A stretch of DNA of 14,609 bases from Herminiimonas sp. (lineage in GTDB: Bacteria > Pseudomonadota > Gammaproteobacteria > Burkholderiales > Burkholderiaceae), in NCBI GenBank assembly GCA_014377155.1, contig JACMQD010000003.1, positions 1-14,609 on the forward strand, given 5' to 3'. The first letter of the stretch is position 1; every line of letters starts with the position of its first letter. A program made the position numbers and the translations under genes. Below are positions 7,465-14,609 of the stretch, piece by piece. The notes below the pieces were generated by a model. The model was not told where the DNA came from, searched no databases, and was given only the letters and a program-made list of their open reading frames with translations.

Positions 7465-8031
7465 ATGACCATCAAATCCGATAAATGGATTCGCCGCATG
7501 GCGCAGGAAACCGGCATGATCGAGCCGTTCGAGCCAGGCCAGGTCCGCGTCGAGAACGGTAACAAGATCGTCTCCTACGGCACGTCGTCGTACGGTTACG
7601 ATATCCGCTGCGCCGACGAGTTCAAGATTTTCACGAACATCAATTCGACCATCGTCGACCCCAAGAATTTCGATGAAAAATCGTTTGTCGATTTCAAGGG
7701 CGACGTTTGCATCATCCCGCCAAATTCGTTCGCACTGGCGCGTACTGTCGAATATTTCCGTATTCCCCGCAGCGTGCTGACGATTTGCCTGGGCAAATCC
7801 ACTTACGCGCGCTGCGGCATCATCGTCAATGTCACGCCGTTCGAGCCGGAATGGGAGGGCTATGTGACGCTGGAGTTTTCCAACACGACGCCGTTACCGG
7901 CAAAAATCTATGCGCACGAGGGTTGCGCCCAGGTGCTGTTTTTTGAAAGCGATGAAATTTGCGAAACGTCTTACAAGGATCGCGGCGGCAAATATCAGGG
8001 TCAGCGCGGCGTAACTTTGCCCAAGGCATGA
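7465..8031 (+). CDS. dcd: dCTP deaminase
   Basis: This enzyme deaminates dCTP to dUTP, the main route to thymidylate precursors in many Gram-negative bacteria; dUTPase then gives dUMP. The 188-residue length is that of the homotrimeric proteobacterial enzyme. Family motifs are intact: [20 protein letters not shown] (37-56), [23 protein letters not shown] (110-132) with Lys111, Ser112 and Arg115, and [12 protein letters not shown] with the catalytic Glu137. The C-terminal [15 protein letters not shown] is the nucleotide-closing tail. The start at 7465 gives the canonical [14 protein letters not shown]-terminus. A Suv3-like helicase gene follows 34 bases later on the same strand and may be co-transcribed. 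This is a core gene and anchors the region as chromosomal. Confidence 0.97.
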   Translation: MTIKSDKWIRRMAQETGMIEPFEPGQVRVENGNKIVSYGTSSYGYDIRCADEFKIFTNINSTIVDPKNFDEKSFVDFKGDVCIIPPNSFALARTVEYFRIPRSVLTICLGKSTYARCGIIVNVTPFEPEWEGYVTLEFSNTTPLPAKIYAHEGCAQVLFFESDEICETSYKDRGGKYQGQRGVTLPKA

Positions 8032-8065
8032 CCTTGTACTTCGCCGCCCGATTTTTTTCAATGCC

Positions 8066-10006
8066 ATGACAACAGCCGATCAGGTACCGGTGACCACGCC
8101 GGAAGTGCATGCGCTGTCGCTGGGCGCCGAACTGGTCAAGCTGGAAGGCCGTGTCTTCATCCGCTTGACCGGGGTGGCGCAGGTGGGTTCGACCCGTGTG
8201 CCGTTTGATCTGGTACCCAGCAACGGCGTACTGGCCAAGCCGAGCAAATGGCGCAATATGGCGCCACAAGCGCAGTGCGCCCTGATCGGTGAACGTGTTG
8301 CCGACGGTGCGCTGGCGACGCTGCAGCGCAAGGTCGCCGGTTTTGCGCAGGCGATCATGGCACGCGCCGACGATGCCGGACTGGAGGGCATGGTTTTTCT
8401 CGGGGCCTTGGGTAACAAGGATACGTCTGACCCGGTCGAGCACGTCTTCGAGCGCATCGACCAGCGCCTCTCCCACGCGATCGAACGGCAGCAGGAAGAA
8501 CGCCATGCCGAACTCACCAAGCAGAGCATCAATCTATCCGAATATCCCGAATCCTTCGATCTGGCGCGGCGGCTACCGCGTCGCCTGATCGCGTTGCTTG
8601 GGCCGACCAATTCGGGCAAGACGCATCTGGCGATGGAGGCGCTGATGAAAGCCAAGAGCGGCGTCTATCTTGCGCCACTGCGTCTGCTGGCGCTGGAAAA
8701 TTATGAGCGCATGCTCGCCGCGCGTCCGGCCGGCAAGGAATTAAAAGTCAGCCTCATTACCGGCGAGGAGCGTCGCATCGTCGACGGCGCGACCCATGTC
8801 GCGAGCACCGTCGAAATGCTCGATTCCCGCACCCGGGTCGACGTCGCCGTAATCGATGAGATCCAGATGCTGGGCGACCGTGATCGCGGTGCTGCCTGGA
8901 CCGCAGCCGTTTGTGGTGCGCCAGCGACGGTGGTGTACCTGGTCGGCGCGCTGGAAGCGCGGCGCGCGGTCGAAGCGCTGGCCGACCGGCTCGAGTGTCC
9001 GCTCGAAGTGCATACCTTGAAACGCAAGGCGCCGCTGACCATGGAGCCGGGTCCGGTGCGCAAGTTGCGCAGCCTGCGGCGCGGCGACGCAGTGATCGCG
9101 TTCTCGCGGCGCGAGGTCTTGATGTGGCGCGACATGATTACCGAAAGCGGATTTTCGGTGGCGACGGTCTACGGCAACCTGTCGCCTGAAGTGCGGCGCG
9201 CGCAAGCCGCGCGTTTTCGGGACGGCTCCGCCGATATCGTGGTCGGTACCGATGCGATCGCCATGGGTTTGAACCTGCCGATCGAGCGCGTCGTCATGAC
9301 CACGTCGGTCAAGTACAACGGCGTGGAAGAAGAGGAAGTGTCGGCGTCGCTGGCGCGGCAGATTGCCGGCCGGGCAGGGCGCTTCGGTGTCCATGAAGAA
9401 GGCTTCGTCGCTGGCTATGACGAAGAAACCCATCACGTCATACGTTCGCTCTTGAAGGAAAAGATTCCGCCGATCTCGGCTAGCGGCTTTGCGGTGGCGC
9501 CGTCGCTGGAACACCTGCATCGCATCGCCGCCGTCACTGGCGAGCAGTCGCTGGCAAAACTGCTCAAGCGCTTTGCGCACAACATCGACGTGCCAGATGG
9601 CTTCTTTTTCCCGCGCATTACCGACGAACAATCGGACCGCGCGTTGTGGCTCGATACGCTGCCACTGACGGTCGCCGAAAAATTCACGCTGTCGCTGGTG
9701 CCGATCTCCTCACGGGTGCCGTCCCTGCATGCGGCCTGGCAGAGCTGGGCGCGTGCGCTGTCGAAAAAGAAAGCGTCGACGTTGCACCGTGAGAACGGCG
9801 CCGGTGCGCGCCAGAACTTGCAGGATGTCGAAGACAGTTGCCGGCTCTACTCTGCCTATGCGTGGCTCAGTTTTCGCAGCCCGGAATTGTTCCCCAGTGG
9901 CGAACTGGCGCAACTGCTCGCACGCGAGGCCTCGATGCGTGTCGATTCGATTCTGCAATCGCAAAATGCCGCTTTGCGCGCGCACAAAGGACACAAGCGT
10001 AAATGA
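8066..10006 (+). CDS. Suv3-like superfamily 2 RNA helicase
   Basis: The 646-residue protein has the core motifs of an SF2 helicase of the Suv3 type: Walker A GPTNSGKTH (179-187), the DEIQ box (264-267) in place of DEAD, motif V GTDAIAMGLNLP (394-405), and motif VI QIAGRAGRFG (432-441). The linker YLAPLRLLALENYERM after Walker A and EEEEVSASLARQIAGRAGRFG are very Suv3-like. Suv3 is best known as the mitochondrial degradosome helicase; bacterial relatives are poorly studied and probably remodel or help degrade RNA. The first 160 residues are not part of the helicase core and I do not recognise them. The tail after about 480 includes a Suv3 C-terminal-like segment and ends in a basic KGHKRK. No Shine-Dalgarno is visible: a seven-T run (8052-8058) lies just before the start, so coupling to dcd is possible. 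Confidence 0.88.
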   Translation: MTTADQVPVTTPEVHALSLGAELVKLEGRVFIRLTGVAQVGSTRVPFDLVPSNGVLAKPSKWRNMAPQAQCALIGERVADGALATLQRKVAGFAQAIMARADDAGLEGMVFLGALGNKDTSDPVEHVFERIDQRLSHAIERQQEERHAELTKQSINLSEYPESFDLARRLPRRLIALLGPTNSGKTHLAMEALMKAKSGVYLAPLRLLALENYERMLAARPAGKELKVSLITGEERRIVDGATHVASTVEMLDSRTRVDVAVIDEIQMLGDRDRGAAWTAAVCGAPATVVYLVGALEARRAVEALADRLECPLEVHTLKRKAPLTMEPGPVRKLRSLRRGDAVIAFSRREVLMWRDMITESGFSVATVYGNLSPEVRRAQAARFRDGSADIVVGTDAIAMGLNLPIERVVMTTSVKYNGVEEEEVSASLARQIAGRAGRFGVHEEGFVAGYDEETHHVIRSLLKEKIPPISASGFAVAPSLEHLHRIAAVTGEQSLAKLLKRFAHNIDVPDGFFFPRITDEQSDRALWLDTLPLTVAEKFTLSLVPISSRVPSLHAAWQSWARALSKKKASTLHRENGAGARQNLQDVEDSCRLYSAYAWLSFRSPELFPSGELAQLLAREASMRVDSILQSQNAALRAHKGHKRK

Positions 10007-10064
10007 CCGACGATCGGCTTCGTCTAGCCGATTGCGCGATCGGCTAGACGAAGCCGATCGTCGG
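10007..10064. terminator. Perfect 26-bp inverted repeat between convergent genes, probable bidirectional terminator
   Basis: The left arm (10007-10032) starts right after the helicase TGA. The loop is TGCGCG (10033-10038). The right arm (10039-10064) is an exact reverse complement over 26 bases. The right arm overlaps the minus-strand DUF1501 gene and encodes its last six residues (PTIGFV) and stop. The stem would stop or stabilise the 3' ends of both convergent transcripts. Neither side has a T tract, so it is not a textbook intrinsic terminator; an mRNA 3'-end-stabilising or Rho-assisted role is an alternative. Confidence 0.65.
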
Positions 10065-11489
10065 GCTGGCGAAATTGCCTGCATTCGGAAACACCTCGAC
10101 GATTTGCGTCGGACTCAAACCAAACCAGGCCGCCAGCGTTGCTCCATATTGATCTACTGACGTGGTGGGCAGCATGCTGCCGGACCCGACATCCTGATCA
10201 TGCCCGAGACCCGTCACCGGGAAGGTGCCGTAAATGTCCTTGCCCTTAACGGCGCCGCCAACTACGAAGTGATGCGAACCCCAGCCATGGTCGGTGCCAT
10301 CGCCGTTGCTGGTAAAAGTACGGCCAAAATCCGATGCCGTAAATAGCGTCACATTATTGCTCATGTCACCGCCCGGCAAAGTCACCAGCGTCGAGTTGAA
10401 ATATGCGATCGCATGGGCCAGCTTGGCCATCAGGTCGGCGTGCGCAGTCTTTTCGAAGTCATGGGTGTCGAAACCGCCCATGCTGACGAAAAACACTTGC
10501 CGCTTCATGCCCAGCGCGCTGCGTCCGGCGATCATTCGCGCCACCGTTTGCAATTGCGTTGCCAATGCGTTGGTGGCCATGACGCCGGTATTCGGGTTGG
10601 CATACTGCGCCGGACTGGGTACGCCGGTTGGTCCGGCCGGAAGCATCGCCGTGGCCAGCAGGCCCTGCGCATCGATCGAGCGCCGGACGATGGCCGCATG
10701 TTCTTTCTCGAACAGATTGGCGCGTTCGCCGGAAATGATCGCTTTCAGCGGATTGGCATTGGCGGACGTACCGAAGAGGGTGCTCGTGAGATTGTTGATG
10801 GCTACCGCACCGGAGCCGCTGATCTGGTATTGATTGATGCTGCGTCCGGCCAGAAAAACTGCATTGCCCGACGCCGATACGCTCGTAAAGATCGCATTGC
10901 TGTTATTGGCTGCAAGCAGGTCGCCCATACGCCCACCCCAGCCGTAACTGGCGCCTTCCGGCTTGTAGGCTTGCCACAGCGATTGCTGATCGTTATGGGA
11001 AAACAGCTTGGGCGGCAACGGCACGCTGCCAGCTTTATATTGCGCCTTGGTGGTGGGCACGATCAGCGGTCCGACATTGGCGACGATCGCGGCCCGGCCG
11101 CTATCGAACAAATCCTTAAGCGGTCCCAGGCTCGGATGCAGGCCGAAGCCGCGCGCGCCCTGTGCCGTACGCGGTACGATCGGCAGTACCCCGCCCTGAG
11201 TGCCGGCCACCGGCAACGCGATCGAGCCCGCTTCATTGGTAGTGCGAATGCGGATGTATTCGTTCCATGACGTGCTGTCGGTTGCCAGTACCGTGTTGAC
11301 ATGGTCATTGCCACCGAACAGGAACAGGCAGACCAGCGCCTTGTAGTCGGCCGGTGCATTCTGGGCCGCAGCCGAGCCGATGGTCATCAGATTCAGTGCG
11401 AACGGCGCGGCGCTGGACCCGACAATCGACATCATCGAGGCGGCGCGCAGGAACTCCCGACGTGAGGCAGAGGGTTTATTAGTAGCCAT
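10044..11489 (-). CDS. Tat-exported DUF1501 domain protein
   Basis: This 481-residue protein begins with a clear twin-arginine leader: SRREFLRAA (9-17), a hydrophobic stretch, and a likely cleavage after GSAAA near residue 42. The mature part matches DUF1501: YKALVCLFLFGGNDHVNTVL at its start, VFFVSMGGFDTHDFEK (a conserved Asp-Thr-His segment) in the middle, and TLFTASDFGRTF and GTDHGWGSHHFVVGGAV near the C-terminus. The family is related in fold to alkaline-phosphatase/sulfatase-like proteins; its substrate is unknown. Several Asp/His residues are placed like metal ligands. CGGAGC stands before the ATG. It lies 12 bases after the DUF1800 gene, so the two are one operon. The last codons form one arm of the terminator palindrome. 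Confidence 0.9.
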   Translation of the reverse strand: MATNKPSASRREFLRAASMMSIVGSSAAPFALNLMTIGSAAAQNAPADYKALVCLFLFGGNDHVNTVLATDSTSWNEYIRIRTTNEAGSIALPVAGTQGGVLPIVPRTAQGARGFGLHPSLGPLKDLFDSGRAAIVANVGPLIVPTTKAQYKAGSVPLPPKLFSHNDQQSLWQAYKPEGASYGWGGRMGDLLAANNSNAIFTSVSASGNAVFLAGRSINQYQISGSGAVAINNLTSTLFGTSANANPLKAIISGERANLFEKEHAAIVRRSIDAQGLLATAMLPAGPTGVPSPAQYANPNTGVMATNALATQLQTVARMIAGRSALGMKRQVFFVSMGGFDTHDFEKTAHADLMAKLAHAIAYFNSTLVTLPGGDMSNNVTLFTASDFGRTFTSNGDGTDHGWGSHHFVVGGAVKGKDIYGTFPVTGLGHDQDVGSGSMLPTTSVDQYGATLAAWFGLSPTQIVEVFPNAGNFASPTIGFV

Positions 11490-11501
11490 GGCGTGCTCCG
11501 G

Positions 11502-13934
11502 TTATTTCTGCACAAGGTAATCAGGCGACGCCATCGTCAGGAAGATCGCGAGATTGACGCGATTCTTGCGAGCGGCGGCTTCGGTGGTGGCGTTGGTCGC
11601 GGAAATCGCGACACCGCTGATCGCCATCAGAATCTGACTGCGCAACGCCGCCGGCATTTGGCCCGCCATCAGCAACAGATCGACACGATCGAGCAGCTGC
11701 TCCGGCTTGTCTGCCAACGCCAGCTCGACACTATAGTCGGGCTTGATGTCGCGGCTGCTGCCAGTGCCGTTATTGATCACGTCCGCCATGAAGTTGAGGT
11801 AGCCGACTACCGAGGTCTCGCCGGTAATCTGCATTTCCGGCGCCACCAGGCCGCTACTGGCGAGAGTGGTGTTAGGCGGGGCATAACCCGGACGGAAAAA
11901 ATTGAACACCGACGGCGAACGCATCGGCGTCTGGCCCAGCGAGGTCAGCGGATCATCCAGGCTGCCCAGCAGGAAGCGGCCGGAGGTCGACTTGGCATTG
12001 AAGGCGCGCATCCAGTGCGCCAGGCGCACGACCGGTTCACGCAGCTTGCCCGCGGCCGGATTGCCCAGCGTGGTTTCATTGCGTGCATCGGGATCGGTCA
12101 GTACTGCCTTGACCAGCGCTTTCATGTCGCCGCGCACGCCTTGCCCGTTGTCGGCGAACGTTGCAGCTACGCGGGCTACATACGCCGGACTCGGATTGCT
12201 GGTGACCAGGCGCTGGATCAGCTGGCGGCCAATGAACGGGCCGACGTTGGGATGATTGAACAAGGTATCGAGCGCAATCTTAAGGCTAGCCTCGGGGTTT
12301 GCCGTGCCTTGGGCGCCGACCGTCGTGCCAAGAAAGCTTTTCTCGGTCGTCGCATGAAATTTCGGATAGCTTTGCATCGGCTTCCAGTCGCGATCCGGGT
12401 CGGCATTGCCACCGTTGAAGCGGGTATCGCTCTTGTCCGGTCCGGCCCAGCTCCAGCCTGTGAATACCCGGGCCATGGCGGTGATGTCGGCGTTGGTGTA
12501 GGTTTCGATTGGCTTGCCGGCGTTGAGGCGAGGCGTGCCATCCTGGTTCAGTTGCAGCAGACCGATCGACATCAGTTGCATGACTTCGCGCGCATAATTT
12601 TCGTCAGGAACACGCGTGCCGGACGCTTTCTGGTTGTGCAGCGACGTCAGGTACACGCCCATCATCGGATGCAGCGAAACCTGTTCCAGCAGGGTGCGAT
12701 AGTTGCCGAATGCGTTTTGCGCCAGCATGTCGTAATAGCTGGCGACGCCGCGCGGGTAGTTGGCGACGGTACTGTCGGCCAGCGACACCACGAAGATTTC
12801 AGACAGGGCGAAGGTAACGCGCTGGCGCAACTGATCCTCGCCGGTTGCGGCTTGCTGCCAGAACGATTCGTGGAACTGGTTCTGATTGACGGTGCTGCCA
12901 GCGGGCAGCGTGGCGGCGATGCTGTCGACGTAGGAGCGATGGAGCGTACGCGGCTTGCTTGCCTGGATGTCGATCCAGGCCCCGTAGCCGGAAGCGATGA
13001 GGTCGTTGATGTCGGCCGCTGACGGGCCGAAGGTAGCCTGTGCCAGGAACCGCGCGGCTTGGTTCGTGGTGATCTTGATGGCGACCGTGATTGCGTCGAT
13101 CGACTGCAATGCGGCAATGGTGTTGGTGGATGTCACCAGCGCAGCGATCGCCATGGTCTTGCTGATCGATTCTTCAGGCGTGTTGTAGGTCAGCCCCTGC
13201 TGTACCGAAAAGGTATTGGCGACCACGGCTTTGTTGTCGAGCAGTTGCGGCACCCAGCCCCAGGTCGGGTCATTGAGGAACGTATGCGCCGACGTCAGTA
13301 TCACGCGAATCAGACGGCCCCTGCCGGACTGGCCGCTGGCCAACTGGTTGCTCCAGTACTGCACGTCGGCGTCTGGCGGACTGGTCGCACCGGAGCGGCC
13401 CAGGACGTTTTTATAAATCACTCTGACGAAATCGGCGTTGCTCATCGTCGCTGAATAACCGGTCAATGTCGAATACTGGACTGCTGCGGCATAAAAACTG
13501 TCGGCGATGCTGTCGATCGATTTCCCGAGCTTGTACTGATCGATCCAGTAAGCCAGTCCATCCGCATCGGGGACGCGGTTGAAAAATGCCACGTACAGTT
13601 CGGTCAGCAGCTTCAGGTCGGCAGCATCGATGCTGGCGGCTTTGGATGCGATGGCGAGATTGATACTGACATCCACGAACCGGAGCGACTCGACCGTGCC
13701 TAGCACGGTGACGCCGTCGCTACCGACATTGTCAGTTATGGTGTAGCCGGGGGCGGTTTTGACGATCGTGTAATTGCTGCGTGCGCCGCCGAAACTGGCG
13801 GTGCCATTGACGACGCTGACCTGCGCCAGGGCCCGGACCGGATCGCCTGTTTGCGCAGTGCGGTCGCCACCGCATGCCGTCATCAGCAACAGCACGGAAA
13901 AGGGCAGAAATGTTCGAAGCAGTATATTTCTCAT
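11502..13934 (-). CDS. DUF4214-DUF1800 lipoprotein
   Basis: From the ATG at 13934 the product has 810 residues. MRNILLRTFLPFSVLLLMTAC is a lipoprotein signal with lipobox cysteine C21, so the protein is probably lipid-anchored outside the inner membrane. Residues about 47-90 form one repeat of the type SNYTIVKTAPGYTITDNVGSDGV...VESLRFVDVS, commonly found before DUF4214 in secreted proteins. DUF4214 follows at about 105-220 (LYVAFFNRVPDADGLAYWID, then KNVLGRSGATSPP). From about 290 the rest is DUF1800: ARFLAQATFGPSAADINDL, DQLRQRVTFALSEIFVVS, and ENYAREVMQLMSIGLLQL. Upstream in-frame ATG codons reach 14090, but that extension lacks similarity and would bury the lipobox; GGAGAAGG lies just before 13934. 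DUF1800 next to DUF1501 is a widespread pairing of unknown function. Confidence 0.88.
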   Translation of the reverse strand: MRNILLRTFLPFSVLLLMTACGGDRTAQTGDPVRALAQVSVVNGTASFGGARSNYTIVKTAPGYTITDNVGSDGVTVLGTVESLRFVDVSINLAIASKAASIDAADLKLLTELYVAFFNRVPDADGLAYWIDQYKLGKSIDSIADSFYAAAVQYSTLTGYSATMSNADFVRVIYKNVLGRSGATSPPDADVQYWSNQLASGQSGRGRLIRVILTSAHTFLNDPTWGWVPQLLDNKAVVANTFSVQQGLTYNTPEESISKTMAIAALVTSTNTIAALQSIDAITVAIKITTNQAARFLAQATFGPSAADINDLIASGYGAWIDIQASKPRTLHRSYVDSIAATLPAGSTVNQNQFHESFWQQAATGEDQLRQRVTFALSEIFVVSLADSTVANYPRGVASYYDMLAQNAFGNYRTLLEQVSLHPMMGVYLTSLHNQKASGTRVPDENYAREVMQLMSIGLLQLNQDGTPRLNAGKPIETYTNADITAMARVFTGWSWAGPDKSDTRFNGGNADPDRDWKPMQSYPKFHATTEKSFLGTTVGAQGTANPEASLKIALDTLFNHPNVGPFIGRQLIQRLVTSNPSPAYVARVAATFADNGQGVRGDMKALVKAVLTDPDARNETTLGNPAAGKLREPVVRLAHWMRAFNAKSTSGRFLLGSLDDPLTSLGQTPMRSPSVFNFFRPGYAPPNTTLASSGLVAPEMQITGETSVVGYLNFMADVINNGTGSSRDIKPDYSVELALADKPEQLLDRVDLLLMAGQMPAALRSQILMAISGVAISATNATTEAAARKNRVNLAIFLTMASPDYLVQK

Positions 13935-14245
13935 ACCTTCTCCAGAGTGGGCGCCATGTAGGGTTTCAGAAAAAGGCACTACTACCACTATACGTAAAAT
14001 TGTTATAAGGAAATATTCTTTGTGCCGATATTTCGTAAGAGTGTTAAATACTGTGTCTTTTTTGACGGTTAATTGTAGTCTACTTAACAATATTTATGGG
14101 GGAATTTGGCTGTTAGATAACAATGCGTGCGAAGTCTGCTGTGCCGAATGAATAACAACGACAGGCTTGTCGCACCCGACTCGCGCACTGCAATTGTCTG
14201 TAGAATTCGCGGCTTCCGCCCGACTCAACCCTATTTGGCATCCGC
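13935..14245. other. AT-rich divergent intergenic region
   Basis: These 311 bases separate the DUF1800-DUF1501 operon (minus) from the PnuC gene (plus). About 13980-14125 is much richer in A+T than the rest of the window. No supportable gene was found; a short frame running minus-ward here is only an extension of the DUF1800 frame. TTGACG at 14062-14067 with AACAAT at 14086-14091 (18-base spacer) is a weak candidate promoter for PnuC. A small hairpin, CGACA (14159-14163) with TGTCG (14168-14172), lies in its presumed leader. I do not recognise a known riboswitch. Confidence 0.4.
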
Positions 14246-14609
14246 ATGAATGATTCTCTGCCGCTGTACGGATTTGCCACCACGCCGCTGGAGCTGATTT
14301 CCTTCATCCTGGCCATGATCACCGTCGTGCTCAATATTCGGCAAACCCACTGGGCGTGGCTATTTTCGATCGTGTCCTCCGCCACTTATGCCATCGTATT
14401 TATCGAGGCGAAGCTGTACGGTGATACGGCCTTGCAGCTGGTGTTCATCGTCGTGTCGATCTGGGGCTGGATGCAGTGGCTCAGGGGAGGCGCTGGCAAT
14501 TCGGTGTTAGCCGTTTCGCGCTTGACGGCTGTCGGGCGATTGTGGGCGGCTGGCGGCTGGCTCGTGGGATTCGTTCTGATTGCAGTGTTTCTTAAATCCT
14601 TCACCGATA
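14246..14609 (+). CDS. pnuC: PnuC-family nicotinamide riboside/vitamin transporter, N-terminal part (runs off window)
   Basis: The frame opens at ATG 14246 and stays open to the window edge, giving 121 residues without a stop. Hydrophobic helices alternate with the PnuC signature: LELISFILAMITVVLNIRQ, then HWAWLFSIVSSATYAIVFIEAKLYGDTALQ, and VSIWGWMQW. The Trp-rich WGWMQW and the KLYGDTALQ loop are characteristic of this inner-membrane family, which moves nicotinamide riboside by facilitated diffusion, driven by phosphorylation in the cytoplasm. Some relatives carry thiamine (PnuT) or riboflavin (PnuX) instead, and with only half the protein visible the substrate is not certain. An in-frame TAG lies about 13 codons upstream, and no strong Shine-Dalgarno precedes the ATG. 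The usual family length is about 200-240 residues, so nearly half is missing. Confidence 0.85.
   Translation, partial: MNDSLPLYGFATTPLELISFILAMITVVLNIRQTHWAWLFSIVSSATYAIVFIEAKLYGDTALQLVFIVVSIWGWMQWLRGGAGNSVLAVSRLTAVGRLWAAGGWLVGFVLIAVFLKSFTD

Noticed and set aside
8022..8058. Possible terminator between dcd and the helicase (CAAGG/CCTTG hairpin and later T run)
   Set aside because: The stem is five pairs, partly within the dcd coding end, and the T run begins 15 bases after it, so it does not fit an intrinsic terminator.
10413..11270. Open + strand frame (285 codons) opposite the DUF1501 gene
   Set aside because: It is antisense to a clear Tat/DUF1501 protein, has no domain or ribosome site, and is low-complexity basic sequence.
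11493..13022. Long open + strand frame (509 codons) opposite the DUF1800 gene
   Set aside because: It is antisense to a well-supported gene, its translation is Arg/His/Gly-rich with no recognisable domain, and it is explained by codon bias in the GC-rich real gene.
13935..14090. N-terminal extension of the DUF1800 protein to an ATG at 14090
   Set aside because: It would place 52 unrelated residues before a clear lipoprotein signal peptide and lies in AT-rich promoter DNA.

Overview
The window looks like a piece of a Gram-negative chromosome of about 55-60% GC. It is most likely Burkholderiales (Betaproteobacteria) and plausibly Oxalobacteraceae. The basis is gene content and protein character: a PaoABC-type molybdoenzyme, a proteobacterial-type dCTP deaminase, a Suv3-like helicase, and a DUF4214/DUF1800 lipoprotein next to a Tat-exported DUF1501 protein. 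The family assignment is inference. No rRNA, tRNA, CRISPR array or insertion sequence was seen.

Layout. (1) Positions 1-4464, + strand, hold a molybdenum-hydroxylase locus: the 3' part of an XdhC-family cofactor chaperone, then three overlapping genes for a PaoABC-type aldehyde oxidoreductase (2Fe-2S subunit, FAD subunit with an extra Fe-S cysteine insert, and Mo-cofactor subunit with the catalytic Glu). (2) Positions 4593-5733, + strand, hold three small genes: DUF2945, DUF3140 (overlapping by 4 nt) and a four-helix membrane protein. (3) Positions 5765-6760, minus strand, hold a Xre/MbcA/ParS-RES toxin-antitoxin operon with a readable promoter whose spacer is a 20-bp near-palindrome. (4) Positions 6901-7209, minus strand, hold an EthD-family reductase gene that is open over its full length except for one TAA at codon 10. 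I call it a pseudogene. (5) Positions 7465-10006, + strand, hold dcd and a Suv3-like RNA helicase. (6) Positions 10007-10064 hold a perfect 26-bp inverted repeat where the helicase gene converges on the next operon. Its right arm is the last codons of the DUF1501 gene. (7) Positions 10044-13934, minus strand, hold an exported pair: a DUF4214-DUF1800 lipoprotein, then a Tat-dependent DUF1501 protein. (8) An AT-rich divergent intergenic region (13935-14245) separates that operon from the 5' part of a PnuC-family vitamin transporter that runs off the right edge.

How the genes work together. The XdhC protein would mature the Mo cofactor of the oxidoreductase. Electrons from aldehyde oxidation at the Mo subunit would pass through the Fe-S clusters to FAD. 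The toxin-antitoxin pair probably regulates itself. DUF1800 and DUF1501 are probably made and exported together, but their joint function is unknown. I found no clearly unprecedented system. The most unusual items are the freshly broken EthD gene, the palindrome that duplicates the end of a coding sequence, the PaoABC-like enzyme without a visible Tat signal, and the DUF4214-DUF1800 fusion paired with DUF1501.
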